From positions 137,501 to 201,500 of the forward strand of contig NZ_CP009283.1 of the NCBI RefSeq assembly GCF_000758625.1: DNA of 64,000 nucleotides, read 5' to 3'. The stretch comes from Paenibacillus sp. FSL R7-0273 (GTDB taxonomy: Bacteria; Bacillota; Bacilli; Paenibacillales; Paenibacillaceae). Below the pieces are notes generated by a model. The model saw only the letters and a program-made list of their open reading frames with translations, did not search any database and was not told the origin of the DNA. A program made the position numbers and the translations under genes. How positions within the stretch are numbered: the stretch's first letter is position 1; the number at the start of each line of letters is the position of its first letter. Of this stretch, positions 27,566 to 40,848 are shown in pieces.

Positions 27566-28495
27566 TTGTCTTTTGCGGCCCTTACGAAGAAAGAGCTGAC
27601 GATGGTGGAGAGCCCGCCCTGCTGTGAGAAGGCGGAAATGTCAGCATTGATCCGGATGAACGGTTCTGTGCAGCTTTCGAGCAAAAAGGTGGTTCTGGAC
27701 ATCTCGACGGAGAACGCCGCGATTGCAAGGCGGGTATATTCTTTGCTTAAGAAATATTACCAGGTCCATATCGAGCTGCTCGTGCGTAAAAAAATGCGTT
27801 TGAAGAAGAATAACGTTTATATTGTCCGCATCCCCAGCCGGGTGCAGGAGATTCTGAAGGATCTGCATATTGTATCCGAGGGCTTCATCTTTAATGACGG
27901 TATAGACGAGGAGATCGTCGGGAAAAACTGCTGCAAACGGGCCTATCTGCGTGGCGCCTTTATGGCCGGCGGGTCGGTAAATAACCCTGAGGGCTCTTCC
28001 TATCATTTGGAAATCGCTTCCATGTATGAAGAGCACTGCAAAGCGCTGGTGGAGCTGGCTGGTGAATTTCACCTGAATGCCCGCTGCATAGAGCGCAAAA
28101 AAGGCTTTATCCTATACATCAAGGAAGGCGAGAAAATTATCGAGTTCCTGAGCCTGATCGGGGCGCACCAGGCGCTGTTTAAATTTGAGGATGTGCGGAT
28201 TATGCGTGACATGCGCAACTCCGTGAATCGCATCGTTAACTGTGAAACGGCTAACCTGAACAAGACGATCGGTGCGGCGGTGCGGCAGATTGAGAATATT
28301 AAGCTGCTGCAGCGTGAGGTGGGCCTGGAGAGTCTTCCGGATAAGCTGCGGGAGGTCGCAGAAATCAGGCTGGCACACCCGGATATCAACCTGAAGGAAG
28401 TCGGTGAGATGCTGAAGGGGAGCGTCAGTAAATCTGGAGTAAACCACCGTTTGCGCAAAATTGATGAGCTGGCGGAGAAGGTCCGCGGCGGCTAA
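27566..28495 (+). CDS. whiA: DNA-binding protein WhiA
   Basis: A 309-residue WhiA with an N-terminal LAGLIDADG-like homing-endonuclease fold lacking catalysis ([27 protein letters not shown] region) and a C-terminal HTH ([17 protein letters not shown], then [23 protein letters not shown]). In Bacillus it influences cell division and chromosome segregation. ATG 27542 is in frame, but AGAGGTGA at 27553-27560 lies inside that extension and fits TTG 27566, giving the usual SFAA-TKKELT beginning. The HPr gene follows after 97 bases. Confidence 0.93.
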   Translation: MSFAALTKKELTMVESPPCCEKAEMSALIRMNGSVQLSSKKVVLDISTENAAIARRVYSLLKKYYQVHIELLVRKKMRLKKNNVYIVRIPSRVQEILKDLHIVSEGFIFNDGIDEEIVGKNCCKRAYLRGAFMAGGSVNNPEGSSYHLEIASMYEEHCKALVELAGEFHLNARCIERKKGFILYIKEGEKIIEFLSLIGAHQALFKFEDVRIMRDMRNSVNRIVNCETANLNKTIGAAVRQIENIKLLQREVGLESLPDKLREVAEIRLAHPDINLKEVGEMLKGSVSKSGVNHRLRKIDELAEKVRGG

Positions 28496-28592
28496 TTATT
28501 TTTTTTCTAGTGTGGATGCGGTTATAATGATATAATATTATAAAATTAATGTGAAATTTTTGGGCAGATCTCAAATAGGGGGTAAGCGTTTC

Positions 28593-28862
28593 ATGACAAA
28601 GCACCCGGTAGTTGTTCGGTTGAAGACGGGGCTCCACGCTCGGCCGGCAGCATTGTTCGTGCAGGAAGCCAACAAGTTTTCGTCGGAGATTTTCGTGGAA
28701 AAGGACGATAAAAAAGTTAACGCCAAAAGCATCATGGGCATTATGAGCCTGGCGATCAGTTCCGGCACGGAGATTTATATCAGCGCGGACGGCGCGGATG
28801 CGGATCAGGCTGTAACCGCTTTGACAAGTCTTGTTAGCAAGGAAGAGCTGGAGAACCAGTAA
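28593..28862 (+). CDS. HPr-family phosphocarrier at the crh position
   Basis: An 89-residue HPr-type protein. His15 is present in GLHARPAALF and the regulatory Ser46 in NAKSIMGIMSLA. In B. subtilis the gene after whiA is crh, whose product has Gln at position 15 and cannot carry PTS phosphate. Here the residue is His, so this could be a genuine PTS HPr as well as an HprK target. ATG 28593 follows ATAGGGGG. No ptsI is seen in the window. A terminator closes the operon. Confidence 0.9.
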   Translation: MTKHPVVVRLKTGLHARPAALFVQEANKFSSEIFVEKDDKKVNAKSIMGIMSLAISSGTEIYISADGADADQAVTALTSLVSKEELENQ

Positions 28863-28896
28863 TAACCGGTGACCAGGCCTGACCTTAATGCATTAT

Positions 28897-28921
28897 AAAA
28901 AGCCCTCCGGGGCTTTTTTTA
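28897..28921 (+). terminator. Terminator after the HPr gene
   Basis: The hairpin AAAGCCC-TCC-GGGGCTTT ends in a long T run. Confidence 0.9.
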
Positions 28922-29029
28922 ATTTCTTCAAATATTCTTTAAAATATGATGGTAACAATGCAACTTTTGCCAATGAGGCCCGTCTAGAGGATACCAAACA
29001 AATAAAGGACCTGAAAGGGGAAGCTAAGC

Positions 29030-29788
29030 ATGAAAAAATGGGGCAAATCAATTGGAGCAGTATTGCTGGCAGGAAGTTTAATTGTTGGAGGAATGGGGCT
29101 GAGCAGTGTGTTTAAAGGTCCTGAGAAGGCTTACGCGGCTGAAGAAATCACCCGTAACATCGTTAGTGTAACAGGCAAAGGCGAGCTTTCGATCAAGCCG
29201 GACATCGTCTATCTGTCGATCGGTGCGAATTCCTCCGCCGAAACAGCGCAGGATGCGCAGAAGGCCAATGCAGCCAAGATCGCCAAGGTAACCGCGCAGC
29301 TCAAGACAACGTGGGGAATTGCTGACAAGGACATTCAGACCACCCAGTTCAACGTTCAGCCTAACTACACCTACAGCGAGAAGGACGGACAGCAGGTAAA
29401 AGGCTACATTGCACAGCACACGCTGCAGGTTGCTTACCGTGATCTGACCAAGGTCGGCGCACTGCTGGATGCAGCTTCAGCTGCAGGCGCGAACAACATC
29501 GGCAACGCGCAGTTTGCGATTGAAGACCCTTCCGCTTTTGAAGCGCAGGCTATCGAGAAGGCTATGGCTAATGCTGACGTAAAAGCTGCAGCCATTGCTA
29601 AAGCTGCTAAACGCAGCCTGGGCCAGGTCGTTACGGTAACCCAGAATGAAGACAACAACAACCCTGTATTTTACATGGAAAATGCAGCAATGAGCAAGGC
29701 TTCCGCAGACACTGCCGGAGGCACCTCTGTTGAGCCGGGCCAGGTTAAGGTTACTACCCAGCTTAGCGTAGTGTATGAATTGAAATAG
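29030..29788 (+). CDS. Secreted SIMPL (DUF541) domain protein
   Basis: A 252-residue exported protein. The N-terminus is Lys-rich, then hydrophobic (SIGAVLLAGSLIVGGMGLSS), with a likely cleavage after AYA near residue 36. The rest is one SIMPL domain: ISVTGKGELSIKPDIVYLSIG-type opening, then YTYSEKDGQQVKGYIAQHTLQV and LLDAASAAGANNIGNAQF. This family occurs in many envelopes without a settled function. Start ATG follows AAAGGGGAAG. It is a single gene with its own terminator. Confidence 0.88.
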   Translation: MKKWGKSIGAVLLAGSLIVGGMGLSSVFKGPEKAYAAEEITRNIVSVTGKGELSIKPDIVYLSIGANSSAETAQDAQKANAAKIAKVTAQLKTTWGIADKDIQTTQFNVQPNYTYSEKDGQQVKGYIAQHTLQVAYRDLTKVGALLDAASAAGANNIGNAQFAIEDPSAFEAQAIEKAMANADVKAAAIAKAAKRSLGQVVTVTQNEDNNNPVFYMENAAMSKASADTAGGTSVEPGQVKVTTQLSVVYELK

Positions 29789-29799
29789 GAAACAGATTA

Positions 29800-29845
29800 A
29801 CAGGACCCTGCTTCTGCCGTAAATGGCGTGGCGGGGTCTTTTTTA
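29800..29845 (+). terminator. Terminator after the SIMPL gene
   Basis: GGACCCTGC pairs with GCGGGGTC around a loop that includes a smaller GCCGT/GGC stem; six T follow. Confidence 0.8.
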
Positions 29846-29884
29846 TCTGATTAAATGCACCGGGTAGAAGTTCTCTCATTTTGT

Positions 29885-29980
29885 TTAAGAAATTGTAACA
29901 AGACCCTTTAAATTTGCTGTAAAAGCTTAAGAAACTGTAAGGTAAATTGTAACAACCGCGGCAGAAGTACCCTCTATAAT
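29885..29980 (+). promoter_or_regulatory. Repeated motifs and -10 element before the stalk-domain gene
   Basis: TTAAGAAATTGTAA and TTAAGAAACTGTAA start at 29885 and 29927, 42 bases apart (four helical turns). AAATTGTAACAA occurs twice, at about 29890 and 29944. A consensus -10 TATAAT is at 29975-29980 without a good -35. This layout suggests a bound activator, possibly a response regulator; its identity is not shown by sequence. Confidence 0.4.
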
Positions 29981-30067
29981 AAAAAGAGTGAGCCGGGGAC
30001 AGCCAGCTTTCCGGGTCTTGGGAGAAACATCAAGTCAATCATCGTACCAGCGGAAGGGGAAACGGTT

Positions 30068-31168
30068 ATGAATATTATACTTAAGGAACAGCTCCGTAAA
30101 TGGGGAACAGGAATGATGGCGGCAGGGCTGCTGCTCGGAGGCGGGCTGCTGCCTGCAGAAGCTGCTCAAGCTGCACCGGCAACAGCACAGGCCAAGGCAG
30201 TCCAATCTTCAGTTGTGCTGAAATGGAATGGCGTTGTTACGCCGCAGACTGGTGTATACAGCGGAGGGAAGGTATGGGTGCCTGTCAGCTTTTTGCGGGA
30301 TAGCCTGAAAATGCCCGTCACCTATGATCAGGCTGATAAAATCTATTCTATCGGCAAAGGTAACACGTTAACTAAGCTGATGGTTTCGGATTACAGCATC
30401 GCTATTTCTGTAAATAATTATTTTCTCGGAGATTATGAAGCAAAAAATATAAATAACCGGTTATACATCCCGTTTGATCTGATGACCGATTATCTGGGCT
30501 ACCAGGGGGACTGGAGCGCTGCTACCGGCCGTTTGAACATTATGAAGCAGAAGCAAAACGCCATTACGATTAATACAGAGAGCTTCATTAAGGAGTCGGA
30601 GGATGCTCCAATCAAGCTGGATTACCCGCAGGTCAGCGGACTGGCTAATTCTGATGCGCAGAAAAAGATCAATGATATGCTCAAGCAGCAGACTCTCAAT
30701 TATGCGGCAGACGCCGAAAAGCAGATTGCCAACAAAACAGAGGATGACCGGCCGTATGAATTCCAGGGCGGCTATGTTGTTACGTACAACAAAGACGGTG
30801 TACTCAGCCTTGTGACAGAGCAATACGGCTATACCGGCGGAGCTCATGGGATGACCTACCGCAATGCGTTTACCTTCTCGCTGAAGGATGGTAAGCGCCT
30901 GCTGATCGGTGACCTGCTGAAGGCCAATCCGAATTACAAAAAAGAGCTGAATGCCAAGCTGGCTAAGCAGATCAAAGCAGAGGGCGGTTACCTCGGCGGC
31001 TTCACCGGGCTGAATTCGGAGAAATACTTCTACCTGAAGGATGGCAAGCTTGTTGTGTTCTTCCAGCTGTATGAGTATACCGCATATGCTTCCGGCTTCC
31101 CGCAGTTTACCTTTACGTTCAAGGAGCTGCTGCCGGATGGCAGCAGTCCGTTTGCTTCGCTGAAGTAA
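30068..31168 (+). CDS. Secreted stalk-domain protein with DUF4163/DUF3298 region (RsiV/PdaC-like)
   Basis: A 366-residue exported protein. A signal peptide (GTGMMAAGLLLGGGLLPAEAAQA) is followed by a copper-amine-oxidase N-terminal 'stalk' domain at about 45-165 (VLKWNGVVTPQTGVYSGGKVWVPVSFLRD and YIPFDLMTDYLGYQGDWS). The C-terminal 190 residues resemble the DUF4163 plus DUF3298 pair of PdaC and the anti-sigma factor RsiV: VTEQYGYTGGAHGMTYRNAFTF and a final beta-rich part. There is no polysaccharide deacetylase domain, so binding to muropeptide or lysozyme-like ligands is only inferred. Start ATG follows GGAAGGGG. Confidence 0.82.
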   Translation: MNIILKEQLRKWGTGMMAAGLLLGGGLLPAEAAQAAPATAQAKAVQSSVVLKWNGVVTPQTGVYSGGKVWVPVSFLRDSLKMPVTYDQADKIYSIGKGNTLTKLMVSDYSIAISVNNYFLGDYEAKNINNRLYIPFDLMTDYLGYQGDWSAATGRLNIMKQKQNAITINTESFIKESEDAPIKLDYPQVSGLANSDAQKKINDMLKQQTLNYAADAEKQIANKTEDDRPYEFQGGYVVTYNKDGVLSLVTEQYGYTGGAHGMTYRNAFTFSLKDGKRLLIGDLLKANPNYKKELNAKLAKQIKAEGGYLGGFTGLNSEKYFYLKDGKLVVFFQLYEYTAYASGFPQFTFTFKELLPDGSSPFASLK

Positions 31169-31275
31169 GGCTAGGATAGAGCCTGCGCACATTGGGACAC
31201 CCTGCCGTTACGGAGCGCCTCTCCTCTTCATAAGCTGTAGAAAGCTACCGCTTAGCAGGAGGGAGGAGGAGCAGG

Positions 31276-31914
31276 ATGAGCTATCAGTACACAGCAATCG
31301 GGGATTCCCTGACGACGGGCTTCGGGGCGCTGCCCGGGAACGGCTTCGTGCCGGTCTACCGCAGAATGGCGGAGGCCCGGCTGCGGACACCCGTCCGGCT
31401 GACGAATCTCGGCGTAAACGGCCTGACCACGGACGGGCTGGAGCAGCGGCTGAAGGGGGACTATAACTTCCGCCTGGCTGTGCAGGAGGCTGATCTGATT
31501 ACGATATCGATTGGCGGAAATGACCTGATCAAGGCGGCCAAGGCAGCAGGAGCCCGTCCCGGTGATCTGTCACCGCTGCTGCAAAAGGCACTGCGGGGCT
31601 GCAAGCGTAACATCAATGATATTATGGGCACATTGTCGCAGCTAAATGCGGGCATGAATAAGCCCTACATTATCCGGATTGTCGGATTATATAATCCCTA
31701 CCCGCAGATAGATGAAGCAACGGAGTGGGTCCGGCAGTTTAACCGCTATACTTCCGGCTACAGCAGCCGGGTCTGCGGGTTTGCCTCCATCTATAACGAA
31801 TTTGCCGGCAATGAACGCAGCTTATTATTCCTTGACCATATTCATCCCAACGGCAGGGGCTACCGGGTTATAGCCGGCAAGCTGGACGCTCTGGGGTATG
31901 GACGGCTGGGTTAA
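31276..31914 (+). CDS. GDSL/SGNH-family esterase
   Basis: A 212-residue SGNH hydrolase without a signal peptide. Block I is AIGDSLTTGFGA with the nucleophile Ser at residue 10, block III is SIGGNDL, and block V is LFLDHIHPNGRGY with the catalytic Asp and His. It would hydrolyse ester bonds, but the substrate is not evident; the family includes lysophospholipases and carbohydrate esterases. Start ATG is preceded by a purine-rich run GGAGGGAGGAGGAG. It is convergent with clpP and shares a terminator with it. Confidence 0.88.
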   Translation: MSYQYTAIGDSLTTGFGALPGNGFVPVYRRMAEARLRTPVRLTNLGVNGLTTDGLEQRLKGDYNFRLAVQEADLITISIGGNDLIKAAKAAGARPGDLSPLLQKALRGCKRNINDIMGTLSQLNAGMNKPYIIRIVGLYNPYPQIDEATEWVRQFNRYTSGYSSRVCGFASIYNEFAGNERSLLFLDHIHPNGRGYRVIAGKLDALGYGRLG

Positions 31915-31961
31915 AGCATAAGTATGCCTGCCCAGGGTAAAAGTTGATTATACTGTGTATC

Positions 31962-32007
31962 AAAAAGAAGGCTGCCCGGACCTATAATGGTCCCGGCAGC
32001 CTTCTTT
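31962..32007. terminator. Bidirectional terminator between the esterase gene and clpP
   Basis: The long hairpin AAAGAAGGCTGCC/GGCAGCCTTCTTT has an A run on its left and T-rich sequence on its right, so it can serve both strands. Confidence 0.9.
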
Positions 32008-32020
32008 GTTGTTATGGAGC

Positions 32021-32617
32021 TTACACGCCGGCTGGCAATGTCTTCTCGATAACTTTATCAACGATACCGTATTCAGCTGCATCAGCGGCAGTCATGAAGT
32101 AATCGCGGTCTGTATCCTTCTCAATGCGTTCCAGCGGCTGGCCGGTACGCTCGGAAAGGATGCGGTTCAGCTTGTCGCGCAGCTTCAGGATGCGGCGGGC
32201 ACGGATTTCGATATCCGTTGCCTGGCCCTGAGCCCCGCCCAGCGGCTGGTGAATCATAATTTCGCTGTTCGGCAGCGCGAAGCGCTTGCTCTTGGCACCG
32301 GCGTTCAGCAGGAAGGCCCCCATGGAAGCAGCCATTCCCACACAGATTGTGGATACATCCGGTTTGATGTATTGCATTGTATCAAAGATAGCCATACCGG
32401 CTGTGATCGAACCGCCCGGGCTGTTGATGTACAGGTGAATGTCTTTGTCCGGGTCTTCGGCAGCCAGGAACAGCATTTGTGCGATGATGGAATTGGCTAC
32501 CACGTCATTAACATCCGTTCCAAGGAAAATAATGCGGTCCTTCAGCAGGCGGGAATAGATGTCATAAGCGCGTTCGCCGCGGTTGCTCTGTTCTACTACC
32601 ATAGGAATATAACTCAC
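32021..32617 (-). CDS. clpP: ATP-dependent Clp protease proteolytic subunit
   Basis: A 198-residue serine protease that forms the double heptameric ClpP chamber and works with ClpX, ClpC or ClpE. The catalytic Ser is in [13 protein letters not shown] (Ser at about 97), the His in [12 protein letters not shown] (about 122), and the Asp in the later RDYFM region. The start is GTG 32617, eight bases after AAGGAGG on the minus strand. It is a single gene, and its promoter carries a CtsR operator. Among its substrates would be proteins tagged by the tmRNA encoded at 46052-46413. Confidence 0.97.
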   Translation of the reverse strand: MSYIPMVVEQSNRGERAYDIYSRLLKDRIIFLGTDVNDVVANSIIAQMLFLAAEDPDKDIHLYINSPGGSITAGMAIFDTMQYIKPDVSTICVGMAASMGAFLLNAGAKSKRFALPNSEIMIHQPLGGAQGQATDIEIRARRILKLRDKLNRILSERTGQPLERIEKDTDRDYFMTAADAAEYGIVDKVIEKTLPAGV

Positions 32618-32681
32618 GTGTAAAACCTCCTTGAATATGTTCTTCGAATGTGTTCATTTTTACTGTTACCGTATTAACCAC

Positions 32682-32721
32682 ATGATAAACAAAATCAAAC
32701 AAAAAGTCAAAGAAAGTCAAA
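32682..32721 (-). promoter_or_regulatory. clpP promoter with overlapping CtsR operator
   Basis: Read on the minus strand, TTGACT (32710-32705) and TATCAT (32687-32682) are 17 bases apart. On the plus strand 32705-32721 reads AGTCAAA-GAA-AGTCAAA, the tandem heptad with three-base spacer that defines CtsR boxes. The operator covers the -35 element, so repression by occlusion is expected, with release on heat or protein stress. Confidence 0.88.
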
Positions 32722-32731
32722 CTTAGTTTTT

Positions 32732-32758
32732 AAAAAAAGAGCCGACAAGCGGCTCTTT
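32732..32758 (-). terminator. Terminator of the tRNA-Arg transcript
   Basis: The stem AAAGAGCCG/CGGCTCTTT with a five-base loop has an adjacent A run on the plus strand, which is the T run of the minus transcript. Confidence 0.85.
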
Positions 32759-32809
32759 GGTTAATTAACAGTAGGACAACTGCTAAATTATGTACAAACA
32801 TGAAATTAA

Positions 32810-32884
32810 TGGCGCGCCCGCCAAGAATCGAACTTGGATCTCAGGCTTCGGAGGCCTACGTCATATCCATTGGACCACGGGCGC
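32810..32884 (-). tRNA. tRNA-Arg (anticodon CCG)
   Basis: On the minus strand a full cloverleaf can be drawn. The acceptor stem is GCGCCCG/CGGGCGC, the anticodon loop is CTCCGAA (anticodon CCG, reading CGG), the T arm is CCAAG-TTCGATT-CTTGG, and CCA is encoded at the 3' end. It stands alone between clpP and cggR. Confidence 0.95.
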
Positions 32885-33093
32885 AACAGAATTTATTATA
32901 ATACATCAAACTAATAAATGCAATCCTCTACAAGCATGTCCTCAAAAATAACTTTGAAAACAGAAGGAGACCGGTTTTCCAATAAAACGGGATAACTGGC
33001 TGTTTCGGCTGTCCCGTCTGTGCTGCCTCTCTCTTCCACGTGGTGTCAGATGTATAAGATGAAAAGCGGTTGAGAATTATACTCTCGGATGAC

Positions 33094-33163
33094 TTGCACT
33101 CCGCGTAATATTTGGTTAGAATATGAGTGGGACTTAAAAAGTTAACCCGGGACATTTTGAGAC
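33094..33163 (+). promoter_or_regulatory. Glycolytic operon promoter with CggR-type operator
   Basis: TTGCAC (33094-33099), 17 bases, then TAGAAT (33117-33122). Directly downstream is TGGGAC-N6-AGTT-N4-CGGGAC-N6-AGAC (33128-33163). This repeats the architecture of the B. subtilis CggR operator, in which two CGGGAC-N6-TGTC half-blocks are separated by four bases. The operator would start at about the transcription start, so bound CggR could block elongation. Confidence 0.8.
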
Positions 33164-33208
33164 CACGAACAAGGGAATAGAGAAAGACGAAGTTGCAGGA
33201 GTGAAAGC

Positions 33209-34261
33209 ATGCGCAATTTATTGGAAATCCAAAAGCAGCTTCTGCCGGATCTCATGGAAACCCTTAAGAGACGTTACACGATTCTACATCAGATCATGCT
33301 GTCCGATATTATTGGACGCAGAACACTGGCCGCGTCGCTGGATATGACCGAGCGGGTACTGCGCGCCGAGACGGATCTTCTGAAATCGCAAGGGCTCATT
33401 GAGATCGAGAGTGTCGGCATGCGTATTAGCGATGCCGGTCGCAGAACGCTTGACCTGCTGGAGCCGATCGCCAAGAGCCTGTTTGGCCTGGACGATCTGG
33501 AAGAGAAGATCCGCTCAACGTATGATCTTAGTAAAGTAATAATCGTGCCCGGGGATTGCGAATCATCCCCGTTCACCAAGCGTGAGCTGGGGCGTGCAGG
33601 CGCCAAGGCTTTTCTGGGTGTGCTGCACAGTGACGACACCGTCGCCGTAACAGGCGGCTCTACACTTGCTGAGATGGCTGACCAGCTGACCCTGCCTTTA
33701 TCCGCCTCCTATAAGAATGCATGGGTTGTCCCTGCACGCGGAGGGCTCGGAGAGAGCATGGAGATTCAGGCCAATACGATTGCTTCAACCATGGCTAAGC
33801 GGATCGGAGCAAATTACCGTCTGCTGCATGTGCCGGATCTGCTCAGCGAGGAAGCCTACCAGTCGCTTGGGCATGACTCGAACATCGGAGAGATTGTACA
33901 AATCATCCGCAGATCGCGTATTATTGTTCATGGGATAGGCGATGCCCTGGAAATGACCCGCCGCCGCAGGCTGGATGAGACTACGGTCTCGGAGATTCAG
34001 GCCGAAGGTGCGGTTGCCGAATCGTTCGGCTACTATTTTAATGAAGCTGGTGAGGTTGTCCATACCATGCGTACGATCGGGCTGCGGTTAGAGGATATCC
34101 TCCGTACAGAGGTCGTTATCGGTATCGCAGGGGGCAAACGCAAAGCCAAGGCAATCCACGCAATGCTGCGCTTCGGACAAGAGGATATTCTGGTTATTGA
34201 TGAGGCTGCTGCTGTCGAAATCGGCAAAGAAATCGACATAGAGTTGCAGCATGTGCTATAG
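33209..34261 (+). CDS. cggR: Central glycolytic genes regulator
   Basis: A 350-residue SorC/DeoR-type repressor that senses fructose 1,6-bisphosphate. The N-terminal winged helix has GRRTLAASLDMTERVLRAETDLLKSQGLI. The sugar-phosphate domain includes VPGDCESSPFTKRELGRAGAKAF, VAVTGGSTLAEMAD and VVPARGGLGESMEIQANTIAS. The end, VIGIAGGKRKAKAIHAMLR, is also typical. It is the first gene of the gapA operon, as in B. subtilis, and regulates its own transcript through the operator just upstream. Shine-Dalgarno GCAGGAGTG. Confidence 0.95.
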   Translation: MRNLLEIQKQLLPDLMETLKRRYTILHQIMLSDIIGRRTLAASLDMTERVLRAETDLLKSQGLIEIESVGMRISDAGRRTLDLLEPIAKSLFGLDDLEEKIRSTYDLSKVIIVPGDCESSPFTKRELGRAGAKAFLGVLHSDDTVAVTGGSTLAEMADQLTLPLSASYKNAWVVPARGGLGESMEIQANTIASTMAKRIGANYRLLHVPDLLSEEAYQSLGHDSNIGEIVQIIRRSRIIVHGIGDALEMTRRRRLDETTVSEIQAEGAVAESFGYYFNEAGEVVHTMRTIGLRLEDILRTEVVIGIAGGKRKAKAIHAMLRFGQEDILVIDEAAAVEIGKEIDIELQHVL

Positions 34262-34320
34262 ATTCCAGGATATGGGGAGCGCCCGCAGTTATTTTGCATT
34301 ATACTTAACATTGTTGTCTT

Positions 34321-34340
34321 GACGAGCTTCACGGCTTGTC
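34321..34340 (+). promoter_or_regulatory. Stem-loop in the cggR-gapA spacer
   Basis: GACGAGC and GCTTGTC pair along seven bases (one G-U) around TTCACG. In B. subtilis the cggR-gapA messenger is cut near the end of cggR and a stem-loop protects the gapA part; this hairpin, 37 bases before the gapA start, could do the same. Confidence 0.5.
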
Positions 34341-34377
34341 TTGAATAAATAAAACGAAATCTAGGAGGAACTATTCA

Positions 34378-35388
34378 ATGAGTGTAAAAGTTGGTATTAA
34401 CGGTTTTGGACGTATTGGACGCCTTGCATTCCGCCGTATTCAAAATGTAGAAGGTATCGAAGTGGTAGCAATCAACGACTTGACTGACGCTAAGATGCTT
34501 GCTCATTTGCTTAAATATGATACAACTCAAGGTAAATTCCAGGGAGACGTTGAAGTTCATGACGGATTCTTCAAAGTAAACGGTAAAGAAGTTAAGGTTC
34601 TTGCGAACCGTAACCCAGAAGAACTGCCTTGGGGCGACCTCGGTGTAGACATCGTTCTGGAGTGCACAGGCTTCTTCACAACTAAAGAAGCTGCTGAAAA
34701 GCACCTTAAAGGCGGAGCTAAAAAAGTAGTTATCTCTGCTCCAGCTACTGGCGACATGAAAACTGTTGTTTACAACGTTAACCATGACATCCTTGATGGT
34801 TCCGAAACAGTAATCTCCGGCGCATCTTGCACAACTAACTGCCTGGCTCCAATGGCAAAAGTTCTGAACGACAAGTTCGGAATCGTTGAAGGCCTGATGA
34901 CTACTATTCACGCTTACACTGGCGACCAGAACACTCTTGATGCTCCACACGCTAAAGGTGACTTCAGACGCGCACGTGCAGCTGCTGAAAACATCATTCC
35001 TAACACTACCGGTGCTGCAAAAGCAATCGGTCTGGTAATTCCAGAACTGAAAGGCAAACTTGACGGAGCAGCACAACGCGTGCCTGTTGCTACAGGTTCC
35101 CTGACTGAGCTGGTTACTGTTCTTGATAAATCCGTAACTGTTGAAGAAATCAACGCAGCAATGAAAGAAGCTTCCGATCCGGAAACTTACGGATACACTG
35201 AAGATGAAATCGTATCTTCCGACATCAAGGGCATGACTTTCGGTTCCCTGTACGATGCAACACAAACCAAAGTTCTGACTGTTGGCGACAAGCAGCTGGT
35301 TAAGACTGTTGCTTGGTATGACAACGAAATGTCCTACACTGCACAGCTGGTTCGCACTTTGGAACACTTCGCAAAACTGGCTAAGTAA
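34378..35388 (+). CDS. gapA: Glyceraldehyde-3-phosphate dehydrogenase
   Basis: A 336-residue NAD-dependent glycolytic enzyme. NAD binding is at [15 protein letters not shown] (residues 5-19). The catalytic Cys is in [12 protein letters not shown] (about residue 152), with the His in HAYTGDQN. Codon use is strongly biased (GTT, GAA, AAA, CTG), as for highly expressed genes. A full AGGAGG lies nine bases before the ATG. It lies 116 bases after cggR in the same transcript and is followed by a hairpin before pgk. Confidence 0.98.
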   Translation: MSVKVGINGFGRIGRLAFRRIQNVEGIEVVAINDLTDAKMLAHLLKYDTTQGKFQGDVEVHDGFFKVNGKEVKVLANRNPEELPWGDLGVDIVLECTGFFTTKEAAEKHLKGGAKKVVISAPATGDMKTVVYNVNHDILDGSETVISGASCTTNCLAPMAKVLNDKFGIVEGLMTTIHAYTGDQNTLDAPHAKGDFRRARAAAENIIPNTTGAAKAIGLVIPELKGKLDGAAQRVPVATGSLTELVTVLDKSVTVEEINAAMKEASDPETYGYTEDEIVSSDIKGMTFGSLYDATQTKVLTVGDKQLVKTVAWYDNEMSYTAQLVRTLEHFAKLAK

Positions 35389-35415
35389 GACCGGCTTAAC
35401 ATAAGCAGCATCTAT

Positions 35416-35450
35416 AGAGCGGAAACAGAGGTTCCTTGTTTCCGCTCTTT
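35416..35450 (+). terminator. Hairpin with short T run between gapA and pgk
   Basis: AGAGCGGAAAC and GTTTCCGCTCT form a perfect 11-bp stem, followed only by TTTCT. It may act as a partial terminator or 3' stabiliser that lets gapA messenger exceed that of pgk. Confidence 0.6.
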
Positions 35451-35479
35451 CTAAATTTGGGTGTGGAGGAAGACTAATC

Positions 35480-37445
<1,966 letters not shown>

Positions 37446-37447
37446 GG

Positions 37448-40340
<2,893 letters not shown>

Positions 40341-40363
40341 TCTCTTTTGATATAAGCTTTACC

Positions 40364-40391
40364 AAGCCTGCCGGTTTCCGGCAGGCTTTTT
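40364..40391 (+). terminator. Terminator of the glycolytic operon
   Basis: AAGCCTGCCGG and CCGGCAGGCTT pair around TTT and run into T residues. Confidence 0.92.
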
Positions 40392-40466
40392 CATATTCGC
40401 TGGTAAATTGCATCTGCAGAGTCCCGGGTGTATTCTAATAATATACATTTATGGAAGGTGATCAGA

Positions 40467-40727
40467 ATGGTATTGTTAGCGGGTATACTAACCGGCCTAC
40501 TGATTGTATTCATTAGTCTATTTTTATCACGGGACCATGGCTGGCGCAGAAGGCTGATCTATTATCCGGCGATTACTGGACTAGCGGGCGGAGTAATCTT
40601 GCTTGTGCTCAGTTTTTTAGTTATCAGGGGCTGGGAGGGTATCGCCTATGCTTTCTTTGCTGCTCCGGTTATAATCATCTCTGCTATAATACTGCTGACC
40701 TTAGCCTTATTAAGAAGCAGGGCATAA
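40467..40727 (+). CDS. Small YesK-like membrane protein
   Basis: An 86-residue protein with three predicted membrane spans: VLLAGILTGLLIVFISLFL, ITGLAGGVILLVLSFLVI and APVIIISAIILLTLALL. The motif RGWEGIAYAF between spans two and three resembles the GGWEGMG segment of YesK-like proteins. Start ATG 40467 follows GAAGGTGATC; residues upstream in the open frame have no ribosome site. It is a single gene between eno and secG. The function is unknown. Confidence 0.65.
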   Translation: MVLLAGILTGLLIVFISLFLSRDHGWRRRLIYYPAITGLAGGVILLVLSFLVIRGWEGIAYAFFAAPVIIISAIILLTLALLRSRA

Positions 40728-40848
40728 ACCTTGGCATAGAATGGTTGTAATACCTTTGGCGCTATGATAAAATAAAAATGCTGTTTATGAATTCGTGAAA
40801 TCTAAATTACCATAGATAGTGATGCTTGGACGTAGGAGGTGGAAGTGA

